DNA from: Ectothiorhodospiraceae bacterium
Lineage (GTDB): Bacteria; Pseudomonadota; Gammaproteobacteria; HK1
Assembly: GCA_024234875.1 (NCBI GenBank)
Contig: JACKNM010000009.1
Span: 124,001 to 188,000, forward strand
Direction of reading: 5' to 3'
Length of the DNA stretch: 64,000 nucleotides
Part shown: positions 8,558-19,055 of the stretch, piece after piece
Position numbering within the stretch: the first letter of the stretch is position 1
How the letters are laid out: every line of letters starts with the position of its first letter
Translations under genes and position numbers: made by a program
Notes under the pieces: model-generated
Told to the model about the DNA's origin: nothing
Databases searched by the model: none
The model's input: only the letters and a program-made list of their open reading frames with translations

Positions 8558-9645
8558 GCGGCCGCCTCGACCACCGCCAGCCACCGACCGGACACCGTCC
8601 CGGCCTCGAGGTGCGCGACGCCCTCGCGCGCTCCGGCGGCGCAGCGCGCGCGCCGGGCCGGATCGTCGATCAGCGCCGACAACGCGGTCGCCAGCGCTGG
8701 CGGATCGTCGGGCGGCACAAGGACCCCGAGCCGGCCGCCGTCGAGCAGGTCGCCACTCGCGCCGGGCGCATCGGTCGCCACGCAGCAGCAGCCCGCCGCA
8801 AGGGCCTCGATGAGCACGTTCGGTGCGCCCTCGAAGCGCGAGCAGTGGACGAAGAGATCGGCGGTGGCGAGAACGCCCGGCACGTCGTCGGTCAGACCGG
8901 CGAGGGTGACGCTGTCGCCCACCCCCAACGCCGCGATGCGCGCCGACAGTGCTGTGCGCAGCGGCCCCTCACCGTAGATGGCGAGCGACCACCCGGGATG
9001 TTCAGGCGCGATGCGGGCGAAGGCCTCGACCAGGACGTCGTGGGCCTTCTGCGGCGCCAGCCGCCCGATGGCGACGATGCGGCCGCGCTCGGCGCGTGGC
9101 GGTGGCCGCGGCCGCGGCTCGGCCAGCTCCACCGGATTGGGCAACACCGTCACCCGACGCGAGCCGCGAGCGGCGAACCAGGCCGCGATGTCGTCGGTCT
9201 GCACCACCACGCGGTCGGCCAGCCGGTAGACGAGGTCGCGGATCCGCGCCCGCAGCCGCGATGCCGGATAGTGCGCGGGGTGGATCCGCTCCGACACCAC
9301 CACCGGCACGCGGAGCCACCGGCAGGCGAGTACCGCCAGCACGTTGGTCTCGGCGATGAACGAGACCACCACGTCCGGCGTCAGTCGGCGCAGGCAGCGC
9401 GTGAGCGCGACGGTGCGACCGATGATGGCGCCGAGCGACCCGCCGCCGGCACCCTGTGCACGGAGCAGGTCGAGCCGGTGCACCTCGACCCCCGGGTCGA
9501 CGCGGTAGTGCGAGACCGCGTCGGGGCTCTCGAACGTCACCAGGTGGACGTCCCGACCGGCCGCGGACCAGTGCCGGGTGAGGGTGGTGGCGACGCGCTC
9601 CGCACCGCCGGCATCGAGGGTCGCGATGACGAAGACTATGCGCAT
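8545..9645 (-). CDS. glycosyltransferase family 4
   Basis: GT-B glycosyltransferase of 366 residues. The N-terminal half begins MRIVFVIATLDAGGAERVAT, and the C-terminal half carries VAIGRLAPQKAHDVLVEAF, AIYGEGPLR and the EX7E motif region FEGAPNVLIEALAAGC. The ATG at 9645 was chosen because family homology begins there; the open frame further upstream is non-homologous. It is transcribed alone on the minus strand and ends in its own terminator, so it is not part of the exporter operon although it adjoins it. The sugar specificity cannot be inferred. Confidence 0.92.
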   Translation of the reverse strand: MRIVFVIATLDAGGAERVATTLTRHWSAAGRDVHLVTFESPDAVSHYRVDPGVEVHRLDLLRAQGAGGGSLGAIIGRTVALTRCLRRLTPDVVVSFIAETNVLAVLACRWLRVPVVVSERIHPAHYPASRLRARIRDLVYRLADRVVVQTDDIAAWFAARGSRRVTVLPNPVELAEPRPRPPPRAERGRIVAIGRLAPQKAHDVLVEAFARIAPEHPGWSLAIYGEGPLRTALSARIAALGVGDSVTLAGLTDDVPGVLATADLFVHCSRFEGAPNVLIEALAAGCCCVATDAPGASGDLLDGGRLGVLVPPDDPPALATALSALIDDPARRARCAAGAREGVAHLEAGTVSGRWLAVVEAAAGRS

Positions 9646-9939
9646 CGGGGACGGTTTCCGGCTCGACCGGCGAGGGCTCCGGGGCATCGTCGCGCCGCGC
9701 GCGAGCGGGGTCCGTGGCGGCGCGGACGATAACACAGGCCGGCCCGGCCCGACTCGCGCGGCCGCGTCGCCGCCGTGCGTCGCCGCACCCGGCCGGCCGG
9801 GTGGACGACGTGACGAGGCGCCACGTACCATGCCGCCCGCCAGAGCGGCAGACCGCGCGCCGCCGCGCCCGCGGGGTACCATCGGTCGCTCGCGCGCTCG
9901 CTGTCTCGGGCGCGCCTCGACTGACCACGCGGACCGACG
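9646..9939. other. divergent intergenic region, no confident elements
   Basis: This 294-bp spacer separates the minus-strand GT4 gene from the plus-strand methyltransferase gene and must hold the promoters of both. I see no convincing -35/-10 pair and no homology to a protein in either strand. Confidence 0.4.
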
Positions 9940-10707
9940 GTGCTCTGCTTCCGATTCCTGAACGAACTGCGCGCGGCCGAGCTCGATGCTCTCGAGCGCT
10001 ACCTCGCGCGCGACAAGGCGATCCTCGAGCTCGGAGGCGGGACCGGCGAGCAGGCTCGACTGCTCACCGATCGCGGCTACCGAGTCGAGTCGATCGATCT
10101 CCCGCAGTCGATCTACGCCGGCGACCGCGTGTTCCCGGTGGTCGACTACGACGGGCGGACGATCCCGTTCGCGGATGCGCGCTTCGACATCGTGTTCTCG
10201 TCCAACGTGCTCGAGCACGTGCTCGACCTCGAGGGCATGTACCGCGAGCTGGATCGGGTGCTCGGACCCGACGGCATCCACGTCCACGCGATGCCCACCG
10301 GGCGCTGGCGCTTCTGGACCACGCTCAGCAACTACGCCGACATGGTGGAGCGGATCGCGCGCCAGGTGCCGGGCTTGATTCCCCGGGGCGTGCGCCGCGC
10401 GGACCTGTCGCGGTGCTACTGGGCGGCGCGCAGCATCGCCACGGTGCTGCTCACCCACGCCTGGCCGCCGCGCCATGGCGAGCGGGGGACGATGCTCGGC
10501 GAGCTGTGGACGTTCAGCCCGTGGTGGTGGCGGCGGCATTTCCGGCAGCACGGCTTCGAGATTCTCTCCGACGCGCCGGTCGGGCTGTTCTACACCGGGC
10601 ACATGGTGCTCGGCCGCCGCTGGCCGGTGCCGCTTCGCCGTCGCCTCGCGCGCTGGCTGGGCAGCGCCTGCCACGTCTACGTGCTCCGTCGCGCGACGTC
10701 ACGATGA
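9940..10707 (+). CDS. class I SAM-dependent methyltransferase
   Basis: Methyltransferase of 255 residues with motif I ILELGGGTGEQARLL (about 28-42), an acidic residue after the second strand in VESIDLPQS, and the post-motif VFSSNVLEHVLD typical of the Methyltransf_11 group. The GTG at 9940 is the farthest upstream start in frame and leaves only a short helix before motif I, which is acceptable for the family. A stop codon precedes it. It overlaps the next gene by the four bases ATGA (10704-10707). It probably modifies the same surface glycan or a glycolipid; the substrate is unknown. Confidence 0.85.
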   Translation: MLCFRFLNELRAAELDALERYLARDKAILELGGGTGEQARLLTDRGYRVESIDLPQSIYAGDRVFPVVDYDGRTIPFADARFDIVFSSNVLEHVLDLEGMYRELDRVLGPDGIHVHAMPTGRWRFWTTLSNYADMVERIARQVPGLIPRGVRRADLSRCYWAARSIATVLLTHAWPPRHGERGTMLGELWTFSPWWWRRHFRQHGFEILSDAPVGLFYTGHMVLGRRWPVPLRRRLARWLGSACHVYVLRRATSR

Positions 10708-12590
10708 GCGACGACGCCCCGCAGGCGGTGCGCCCGCCACCCTCCCCGACCACCCCCGACACGGCGGGGTGGGACACCGATCTCGATGAGGCGCTCACCC
10801 TGTGCCGCGTGCGCGACCTGCTGCCGGTGGTCATCGCGGCCGATCGCCCGCCGCCGCCGTCGGTGGTGGAAGCGTGGCTGGAGCGCACTCCGGTCGCCGG
10901 CGTCGTCGTCCCCGACTCGGCGCCGCCGGATAGCGTGGACGGCGACCCGCGGCTGGGCCGCTGGCAGCCGTCGGCAGGAAGCTGGGAGCTCCCCGAGCCA
11001 CGCGCCCGCGCCGTGCTGCTGCTCGGCGGGCGACCGATGGTGAGCTTCCGCATGTGCCGGACCTTCGCCGCGCGGGGCGGCAAGGCCCTGGTCTACTTCT
11101 CGCTCGGGCGGTGGCAGGTCGAGAAGACCGAGACCTTCCTCGCTCGCCGGGTCGCCGAGAAGGCGGGCGCGGTCCTCGAGCGGTCGACCGTCCGTCTCGC
11201 CGCCGCGACGCAGGCCCGAGTGGCGCGTGTGCTCGGCCCCGGTGCCGGTCGGACGCTGTTCGACGTGACCCAGGCGTTGCAGCGCGCCACCACCGACCTG
11301 GCGGTGCGCCCGGCGCTGGTGGACGCGCTGGACATCGCGAGGCGGTGGCGTCGTGCCCCGTACCGACCGCACCCCGGCCGGGTGCTGATGGTCAATGCCT
11401 CCCTCGCCTGGGGCGGCGCGGAACGCCAGCTCGTCAACACCGTGACCGGGCTGCGCCGGCGCGGCCACGACGACGTCGCCATCGTCTGCGAGCGTCTCCA
11501 CGACTCGGCCGACCACGACTTCTACCTCGACCGACTCTCGCGCGAGCGGGTCGAGGTGGCGCGGGTGCGCGCCTTCCCGTCCGCTGCCGGCGAGGTGTTC
11601 GATGCCGCCGGCCTGCACGCGGCGGTGACGCGATTGCCGCGCGCCATCGCCGACGACGTCTGCCGCTACACCGCAGAGATCGGCGAGCGGCGTCCCGAGG
11701 TGGTCCACGCCTGGCAGGACTCGCCGAACGTCACCGCCGGCCTTGCCGCGCTCCTGGTCGGCGTCCCGCGCATCGTGCTGAGCATGCGCAACATGGCGCC
11801 GTTCCGGTTCGCCTACCATCAGCCCTACATGCGCCCGGCATACCGCTTCCTGGCGGGTCACGACAACGTCGTCATGGTGAACAACAGCGCCCCGGGCGCC
11901 GCCGACTACGCGAGCTGGCTCGGCTTGCCGAGCGGCCGCATCAGGGTGCTACGGAACGGCCACGTGATCGAGGGCGAGGCGCCGGAGCCGTCGGCGGTCG
12001 CGCGTTATCGCGACGCGCTCGGCATCCCGCGCGAGGCCACCGTCCTCGGCTCGGTCTTCCGCTTCTACCCGGAGAAGGACCCGCTGCTGTGGCTGGAGAG
12101 CGCGGCCCGGGTGGCGCGGCGTCGCCCCGAGGTCTGGCTGCTGATGATCGGTACCGGCCCGCTCCAGGGCGCGATGCGCGAGCGCGCTCGCGCCCTCGGC
12201 GTGGAGGAACGCCTGGTGCTGCCGGGAACGGAGCAGCGCACGCGCCTCGCCCTCGCGGCGATGGACCTCTTCCTGCTGACGTCGCACCTCGAGGGCACCC
12301 CGAACGTGGTGCTCGAGGCCCAGGCCGCTGGCCTGCCGGTGGTCGCCACCGACGCCGGCGGGACCGCCGACGCGGTCGAGCCCGGGGTCACGGGGTGGAT
12401 CGCGGCCGACCGGGCACCGGCGACCATCGCCGAGCGGATCGACGCCGTGCTCGACGATCCGGCCTGGCGCGCCCGGGCCCGCGCCCGGGGACCGGCCTTC
12501 GTCGCCGAGTGTTTCTCGATGGAGAGGATGGTCGACGAGACCATGGCCCTGTACGGCTGGGGCGCGGAGGACGGGGCCCGTGCCGGCTGA
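10704..12590 (+). CDS. glycosyltransferase family 4 with a 230-residue N-terminal extension
   Basis: A 628-residue protein. Residues about 235-620 are a GT4 enzyme: VLMVNASLAWGGAERQLVNT, then RVLRNGHVIEG, LGSVFRFYPEKDPLLWLE and the EX7E region LEGTPNVVLEAQAAG. Residues 1-230 precede the usual start of the fold. They contain an Asp-rich start, VVIAADRPPPP, a VVVPDS stretch and VSFRMCRTFAARGGKALVYFS, and match nothing I recognise. The start is the ATG at 10704, overlapping the stop of the methyltransferase gene. The extension could be a second catalytic or acceptor-binding domain. Confidence 0.88.
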   Translation: MSDDAPQAVRPPPSPTTPDTAGWDTDLDEALTLCRVRDLLPVVIAADRPPPPSVVEAWLERTPVAGVVVPDSAPPDSVDGDPRLGRWQPSAGSWELPEPRARAVLLLGGRPMVSFRMCRTFAARGGKALVYFSLGRWQVEKTETFLARRVAEKAGAVLERSTVRLAAATQARVARVLGPGAGRTLFDVTQALQRATTDLAVRPALVDALDIARRWRRAPYRPHPGRVLMVNASLAWGGAERQLVNTVTGLRRRGHDDVAIVCERLHDSADHDFYLDRLSRERVEVARVRAFPSAAGEVFDAAGLHAAVTRLPRAIADDVCRYTAEIGERRPEVVHAWQDSPNVTAGLAALLVGVPRIVLSMRNMAPFRFAYHQPYMRPAYRFLAGHDNVVMVNNSAPGAADYASWLGLPSGRIRVLRNGHVIEGEAPEPSAVARYRDALGIPREATVLGSVFRFYPEKDPLLWLESAARVARRRPEVWLLMIGTGPLQGAMRERARALGVEERLVLPGTEQRTRLALAAMDLFLLTSHLEGTPNVVLEAQAAGLPVVATDAGGTADAVEPGVTGWIAADRAPATIAERIDAVLDDPAWRARARARGPAFVAECFSMERMVDETMALYGWGAEDGARAG

Positions 12591-12674
12591 GGCCGCGGCC
12601 GCCTCGAGAGGTGGCCGTGTCGCCCGGTGGCGGCGCGGCACAGTCCGTCGACGACACACGAGGGAGGCAAGGCG

Positions 12675-13559
12675 ATGAGCGTCGAGCGGTTCCACTGGGA
12701 CGAGGACAGTGTCCCGAGATTCTGGGATCGCGTGGCCGAGACTCGCCTGCGCGAGCTCAGCTTCGGCCGCTTCGCCGCGCGCTCCCTGCTCCTCGCCTGC
12801 CGTCGTCACCTCGCCCCCACCGGCATCCACCTCGACCTCGGCGCCGGCGACGGTGACCTCACCGCGGCCCTGGCCGGAGAAGGCTACCGGGTGCGCGCCT
12901 TCGAGCCCTCTCCGGTCCGTCGTCAGACCCTCGGCCGCCGCCTCGCCGGCCTGGAGGCGTTCGCCGGCTTCGACGAGGGCGACGCGAGCGGTCACTACGA
13001 CGTGGTGCTGCTCTGCGAGGTGATCGAGCACGTCCTCGAGCCGCAGCTCGACGACTTCCTGCGCATGCTCGCGCGCCGCGTTCGCGCCGGCGGCACACTG
13101 ATCGTGACCACCCCGAATGCGGAGGATCTCGAGCTGGGGTCGGCCATCTGCCCGAGCTGCGGTCTCCTGTTCCACCGCTGGCAGCACCAGACGTCGTTCA
13201 CCGGCGAGAGCTTGCGCGCGCGGCTCGAGGGGGTGGGATTCGACACCCTGGCGGTGCACCAGCTGGAGTTCTCGGAGCGCTTCTACCTGCCCTACGCGGA
13301 CTACCTCACCGGCGCCCGCGCGGTTCCCCGTCGCAGCCGCGCGCGCTCGGCCCTTCGCCGGCTGGCCGGCGCCTACCGCTGCCTGCAGGGACGGCCGGTG
13401 CGCCCGGAGGACCGCCACGGGACCTCGGCGGACCGCGGCGACGTGCTCGGTATCGAGGTGTCGGACTACGTCGCCGACATCGTCGGCGATCGGGACGCTC
13501 GGGTCGGCGCGGGCTCCAACCTGCTCTACGTGGGACGACGGCGCGACGACGCCGCGTAG
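12675..13559 (+). CDS. class I SAM-dependent methyltransferase (Methyltransf_23-like)
   Basis: A methyltransferase of 294 residues starting at the ATG at 12675, preceded by GGGAGG seven bases away. Motif I reads HLDLGAGDGDLTAALAGEGY, followed by VRAFEPSP and VVLLCEVIEHVLEP, the UbiG/COQ5-like pattern. A CPSCGLLFHRWQHQTSFT segment places two cysteines near a His-rich stretch, possibly metal-binding. It closes the small plus-strand glycan group and converges with the aminotransferase gene. The acceptor is unknown. Confidence 0.87.
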   Translation: MSVERFHWDEDSVPRFWDRVAETRLRELSFGRFAARSLLLACRRHLAPTGIHLDLGAGDGDLTAALAGEGYRVRAFEPSPVRRQTLGRRLAGLEAFAGFDEGDASGHYDVVLLCEVIEHVLEPQLDDFLRMLARRVRAGGTLIVTTPNAEDLELGSAICPSCGLLFHRWQHQTSFTGESLRARLEGVGFDTLAVHQLEFSERFYLPYADYLTGARAVPRRSRARSALRRLAGAYRCLQGRPVRPEDRHGTSADRGDVLGIEVSDYVADIVGDRDARVGAGSNLLYVGRRRDDAA

Positions 13560-13591
13560 GCGCGGCGGGCGTCGCGCGACCGACACCCGCC

Positions 13592-13623
13592 GGAAAGACC
13601 GGAGCGCCGAGCCGACGCTCCGG
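13592..13623 (-). terminator. terminator of the sugar-nucleotide operon
   Basis: Minus-strand inverted repeat CCGGAGCG / CGCTCCGG (13623-13616 and 13606-13599), nine-base loop, followed by TCTTTCC. It lies just after the stop of the DegT-family gene and also separates the convergent methyltransferase gene. Confidence 0.65.
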
Positions 13624-13632
13624 GGGAATCGA

Positions 13633-14754
13633 TCACGCCGCGTGCAGGACCTCGGCCACCGCGTCGACCACGCGGTCCTGCGTCGCCTCGTCGAGGTAGG
13701 GGTGCATCGGCAGACTGATGATGCGTGCCGCGCACGACTCGCTGACCGGGAAGTCGCCGGTCGAGTAGCCGAGGCTCGCGTACGCGGTCTGCTGGTGCAG
13801 GGGCTTGGGGTAGTACACCGCAGTCGGCACCCCGGCGGCCTTCAGCCCCGCCTGCAGGTGATCACGACGGTCGGTCAGCACCGAGTACTGGGCCCACGAG
13901 CTGACGTACCCATCGGGCACCACCGGGGTCTCGACCAGGTTTCCGAGGCGCTGGCTGTAACGCTGGGCGGCGACCTGACGCCGCTCGAGCTCGCCGGGGA
14001 AGGCAGCGAGCTTCACCTTCAGGATCGCTGCCTGCATGGTGTCCAGTCGCGCGTTCACGCCGACGCGGATGTTGTCGTACTTGTCGCTGCCCTTGCCGTG
14101 GACCCGGATGGAGTCGAGGCGTGCCGCGAGCTCGTCGTCATCGGTGAACACCGCGCCGCCGTCGCCGTAGGCACCGAGTGGCTTGGCGGGGAAGAAGCTG
14201 GTCGCCGCGGCGTGCCCGAGACTTCCCGCACGGCGGCCTCGATAGGTCGCGCCGAAGCTCTGGGCCGCATCCTCCAGCACCAGCATGCCGTGGCTGTCGG
14301 CGACGGCGCGAAGCTCGTCGTAATCCGCCGGCAGGCCGAAGAGGTCGACCGGGATCACGCATCGCGGGCGCAGCTCGCCGGCCGCGACGACTTCGTCGAT
14401 GGCGGTCTCCAACGCCTTCGGGTCGATGTTGAAGGTGCGCGGGTCGACATCGACGAACACCGGCGTCGCCCCGAGCAGGCTGACCACCTCGGCGGTGGCG
14501 ATGAAGGTGAACGGGGTGGTGAACACCGCGTCGCCCGGACCCACGCCCCACGCCATCAGCGGCAGCAGGAGCGCGTCGGTGCCGCTCGAGCAACCGATGG
14601 CGTGCTTGACCCCGACGTACTCCGCCATCGCGGCCTCGAGCTCACGAACCTCGGGGCCCATGATGAACTGGCCGTGGGCGAGGACACCGTCGATGGCCGC
14701 GCGGATGTCCTTCTCGAGTGCCGCGTACTGCGCCTTGAGATCGATGAACTGCAT
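13633..14754 (-). CDS. PLP-dependent aminotransferase, DegT/DnrJ/EryC1 family (WbpE type)
   Basis: Sugar aminotransferase of 373 residues. By analogy with WbpE/WlbC it would convert UDP-2-acetamido-3-keto-glucuronate to the 3-amino sugar using glutamate. MQFIDLKAQYAALE is the canonical family start. The PLP lysine lies in SFFPAKPLGAYGDGGA, and HAIGCSSGTDALLLPL, FTFIATAEVV and VLEDAAQSFGA are family motifs. ATG 14754 was chosen; a GTG two codons upstream overlaps the preceding stop as GTGA and is an alternative. The gene follows the fused oxidoreductase/acetyltransferase gene, whose product acts before and after it in the WbpB-WbpE-WbpD route. Confidence 0.92.
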   Translation of the reverse strand: MQFIDLKAQYAALEKDIRAAIDGVLAHGQFIMGPEVRELEAAMAEYVGVKHAIGCSSGTDALLLPLMAWGVGPGDAVFTTPFTFIATAEVVSLLGATPVFVDVDPRTFNIDPKALETAIDEVVAAGELRPRCVIPVDLFGLPADYDELRAVADSHGMLVLEDAAQSFGATYRGRRAGSLGHAAATSFFPAKPLGAYGDGGAVFTDDDELAARLDSIRVHGKGSDKYDNIRVGVNARLDTMQAAILKVKLAAFPGELERRQVAAQRYSQRLGNLVETPVVPDGYVSSWAQYSVLTDRRDHLQAGLKAAGVPTAVYYPKPLHQQTAYASLGYSTGDFPVSESCAARIISLPMHPYLDEATQDRVVDAVAEVLHAA

Positions 14755-14756
14755 GC

Positions 14757-16328
14757 TCACTCCGTTATTTCCACCAGTCCGGCCGGCGTCTCGCGGTAGC
14801 GCGCACCGGTCACCGGGCATGTGAGGTCCTCGCCAAGTCGCTCGCCGCGCGTGCTCATCCAACCGATGCGCCGCGCCGGGTTGCCCACCATGAGCGCGTG
14901 GGCCGGCACGTCGGCCGTCACCACCGCGCCGGCGCCGATGAAGCAGTACTCACCCAGCGTGTGACCACACACGATGGTCGCATTCGCCCCGATGGTGGCG
15001 CCGCGCCGCACCAGGGTCTTGCGGAACTCGTCCTTGCGCGAGACGTTCGCGCGGGGGTTCACCACGTTGGTGAACACCATGCTCGGCCCGCAGAAGACGT
15101 CGTCCTCGAGCGTGACGCCCTCGTAGACCGAGACGTTGTTCTGGATCTTGCAGCCGCTGCCGATATGGACCTTCGGTCCGATCACCACGTTCTGCCCGAT
15201 GCTGCAGCCCTCGCCGACGGTCGACTGCCCGAGCACGTGGCTGAAGTGCCAGATCTTGGTCCCGCGCCCGATGCTCACGCCGGCATCGACCACCGCCGTC
15301 TCGTGCACGAAGTGGTCGGGCTGCTCGGTCACCACCCGCACGCCGCGCCCGTCCTCGAGCGCGCGCTCACAGGCGTTGAGCACTCCGAGCACCCGCAGCC
15401 CCTCGGCACCGTCGGTGCGCGGGGTGGCGCGGGTGCGGATACATTCGATGAAGTGCGCGCACTCCGCACGCAGCGGCTCGCCCTCCTCCAGCGCGACCCG
15501 GGTGACGTCGGCCTTCTTCGCCACCGGCACCGCACCGTCCCACTCCACCGAGTGCGGGTACAGGGAGAGCTTGTCGGGCCACGGCGCGGTGTCGTCGAAC
15601 ACCGCCATGCAGCGATCTCCGACCACCACCATCTTCTGCTCCTTGAACGGGTGGAGCCACGACACGAAGATGTGGGCGCGCACGCCGCTCGCGAAGTCGA
15701 GCAGGGTCACCGTGGTGTCGGCGATGCGATGGTGGAGGAAGTTGCCACCGTGGGCCTGGACGGTCTCCGGGATGTCGCCGAGCAGGCCGAGGATGACCGA
15801 GACGTCGTGCGGGGCGAACGACCACAGGACGTTCTCTTCACGGCGCAGCTTGCCCATGTTCAGGCGGTTGGAGTAGATGTACTGCAGCCGCCCGAGCGTG
15901 CCCTCGGAGATCAGCCGCTTGAGCTCGATCACCGCCGGGTGGTACCAGAGCAGGTGGCCGACCATCAGGATTCGGCCCCGCGCCTCGGCCAGCTCGACCA
16001 ACTCGCGGCCGTCGCGCTCCGAGAGTGCCAGGGGCTTCTCGACGAAGACGTCCTTGCCCGCGAGCAATGCCTCGCGGACGAGATCGGCGTGCGTCGAGGC
16101 CGGGCTCGCGATGGCGACGCCTTCGACCTCGGGGTCGCTCAGGATGTCGGAGTAGGCGTGGGCAGGTCGTGCCTCGGGGTGGGCCTCCACCAGACGGCTT
16201 CGCACCTCGGCATCGCGGTCGTACACGTAGCGTAGAGCGCCGAGCGCGTCGAAGTTTCGGACCAGATTGCGTCCCCAGTACCCGGCACCGGCGACCGCAA
16301 TCGTCCGTCGAGCCTCACCTGCTTGCAT
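14757..16328 (-). CDS. fused Gfo/Idh/MocA sugar dehydrogenase and hexapeptide N-acetyltransferase (WbpB-WbpD type)
   Basis: A 523-residue fusion. Residues about 9-335 are a Gfo/Idh/MocA dehydrogenase with the nucleotide site VAGAGYWGRNLVRNF and the EKP motif in DVFVEKPLAL. Residues about 345-510 are a left-handed beta-helix acyltransferase with many hexapeptide repeats (VSIGRGTKIWHFSHV, SIGQNVVIGPKVHIG, ATIGANATIVCGHTLG). By family, the first domain would oxidise UDP-GlcNAcA at C3 and the second would acetylate the resulting 3-amino group, giving UDP-GlcNAc(3NAc)A. The two activities are separate proteins in the Pseudomonas/Bordetella pathways. A short tail (EDLTCPVTGARYRETP) follows. ATG 16328 has a GAGG upstream. 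Confidence 0.92.
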   Translation of the reverse strand: MQAGEARRTIAVAGAGYWGRNLVRNFDALGALRYVYDRDAEVRSRLVEAHPEARPAHAYSDILSDPEVEGVAIASPASTHADLVREALLAGKDVFVEKPLALSERDGRELVELAEARGRILMVGHLLWYHPAVIELKRLISEGTLGRLQYIYSNRLNMGKLRREENVLWSFAPHDVSVILGLLGDIPETVQAHGGNFLHHRIADTTVTLLDFASGVRAHIFVSWLHPFKEQKMVVVGDRCMAVFDDTAPWPDKLSLYPHSVEWDGAVPVAKKADVTRVALEEGEPLRAECAHFIECIRTRATPRTDGAEGLRVLGVLNACERALEDGRGVRVVTEQPDHFVHETAVVDAGVSIGRGTKIWHFSHVLGQSTVGEGCSIGQNVVIGPKVHIGSGCKIQNNVSVYEGVTLEDDVFCGPSMVFTNVVNPRANVSRKDEFRKTLVRRGATIGANATIVCGHTLGEYCFIGAGAVVTADVPAHALMVGNPARRIGWMSTRGERLGEDLTCPVTGARYRETPAGLVEITE

Positions 16329-16435
16329 GGTTCATTGCCTCTACCCGAGCTCGAGCAACGGATCACCAGCGGTCACGGCACCTGCCGCGACCTACCGGGC
16401 GCACGGCGACACGCGAGTTCGACCTTGGACAGCGC

Positions 16436-17740
16436 TCACCGTCCGACGCAGACGTACTCGAAGCCCGCCTTGCGCATATCGGCAGGCTCGTACACGTTCC
16501 TGAGGTCGATGAACACCTTGCCCCGCATGGCCTTGCGAATCCGCGCGAGATCGAGCCCGCGGTAGGCGTTCCACTCGGTGAGCAGCACCACCGCGTCGGC
16601 ATCCCGGAACGTCTCGTAGATGTCACCCGCGTACTCGATTCCGGAGGGCAGGAGCTTGCGCGCCTCCTCCATGCCCTTGGGATCGTGGGCCCGAATCCGC
16701 GCGCCCTTCTCCATCAGGGCCGGCAGGATTGCGAGCGAGGGCGAGTCGCGCATGTCGTCGGTCTCGGGCTTGAAGGTCAGTCCGAGCACGGCCAGGGTCT
16801 TGCCGGACTCCGAGCCACCGAGAGCGTCCCGGATCTTGCGCACCATCCGCGCCCGCTGCGCCGCGTTCACCTCCACCACCGACTCGACGATGCGGCACGA
16901 GACCCCGTACTCCTGGGCCGTGCGCACCAGCGCCAGGGTGTCCTTCGGGAAGCACGAGCCGCCGTAGCCGGGACCGGGATGGAGGAACTTGCGGCCGATC
17001 CGGCCGTCGAGCCCCATGCCGCGCGCCACCGAGTGCACGTCGGCTCCGACCGCCTCGCACAGCGCCGCCACCTCGTTGATGAAGCTGATCTTGGTGGCGA
17101 GGAATGCGTTGGCGGCGTACTTGGTGAGCTCGGCGCTCTCGAGGTTGGTCACCAGGATCGGCGTCTCGATCAGGTTCAACGGCCGGTAGAGGGCCCGCAA
17201 CAGGGACTCCGCCCGCTCGCTCTCGACACCGATGACCACGCGGTCGGGCCGCATGAAGTCCGCGATCGCGGCGCCCTCGCGCAGGAACTCCGGATTCGAC
17301 GCCACGTCGAAGTCGGCGGCCGGATTCACCTCGCGGATGATCCGGGCGACGTGTCGCGCGGTGCCGACCGGCACCGTCGACTTGTCGACGATGACCGTGT
17401 AGCCGGAGAGATGCTGCGCGATGTCACGCGCCGCCGCGTAGACGTAGGAGAGATCCGCGTGCCCGTCGCCACGCCGCGACGGCGTGCCGACGGCGATGAA
17501 GACCAGATCGGCCGCCGCGATCGCCTGTGCGTAATCGGAGGTGAAGCGCAACCGGCCCTCGGCTCGGTTACGAGCCACCAGCTCGTCGAGCCCCGGCTCG
17601 TAGATCGGGATCTGCCCGGCCTCGAGTCGCGCGATTCGTCCAGTGTCGACGTCGAGGCAGGTCACGAACGCACCGAACTCGGCGAAGCAGGCTCCCGACA
17701 CCAGGCCGACGTAGCCGGCTCCGACCATCACCACGTTCAT
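16436..17740 (-). CDS. ugd: UDP-glucose 6-dehydrogenase
   Basis: A 434-residue enzyme that oxidises UDP-glucose to UDP-glucuronate in two NAD-dependent steps. It starts MNVVMVGAGYVGLVSGACFA, the dinucleotide-binding motif. LDVDTGRIARLEAGQIPIYEPGL is the typical Ugd segment, and the catalytic cysteine is in GPGYGGSCFPKDT near residue 265. The central STVPVGTA and C-terminal KTLAVLGLTFKPETDDMRDS motifs are present. ATG 17740 has a GAGGGAG ribosome binding site. It lies 28 bp after the second dehydrogenase gene. Its product is the substrate for the 4-epimerase encoded at the head of the operon. Confidence 0.95.
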   Translation of the reverse strand: MNVVMVGAGYVGLVSGACFAEFGAFVTCLDVDTGRIARLEAGQIPIYEPGLDELVARNRAEGRLRFTSDYAQAIAAADLVFIAVGTPSRRGDGHADLSYVYAAARDIAQHLSGYTVIVDKSTVPVGTARHVARIIREVNPAADFDVASNPEFLREGAAIADFMRPDRVVIGVESERAESLLRALYRPLNLIETPILVTNLESAELTKYAANAFLATKISFINEVAALCEAVGADVHSVARGMGLDGRIGRKFLHPGPGYGGSCFPKDTLALVRTAQEYGVSCRIVESVVEVNAAQRARMVRKIRDALGGSESGKTLAVLGLTFKPETDDMRDSPSLAILPALMEKGARIRAHDPKGMEEARKLLPSGIEYAGDIYETFRDADAVVLLTEWNAYRGLDLARIRKAMRGKVFIDLRNVYEPADMRKAGFEYVCVGR

Positions 17741-17768
17741 GCGCGCACTCCCTCGGTCTCGCGAACCA

Positions 17769-19054
<1,286 letters not shown>

Positions 19055-19055
<1 letters not shown>

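Noticed and set aside
7099..9732. Long plus-strand open frame of about 877 codons
   Set aside because: It lies opposite the permease, regulator and GT4 genes, has biased low-complexity composition and no recognisable domain.
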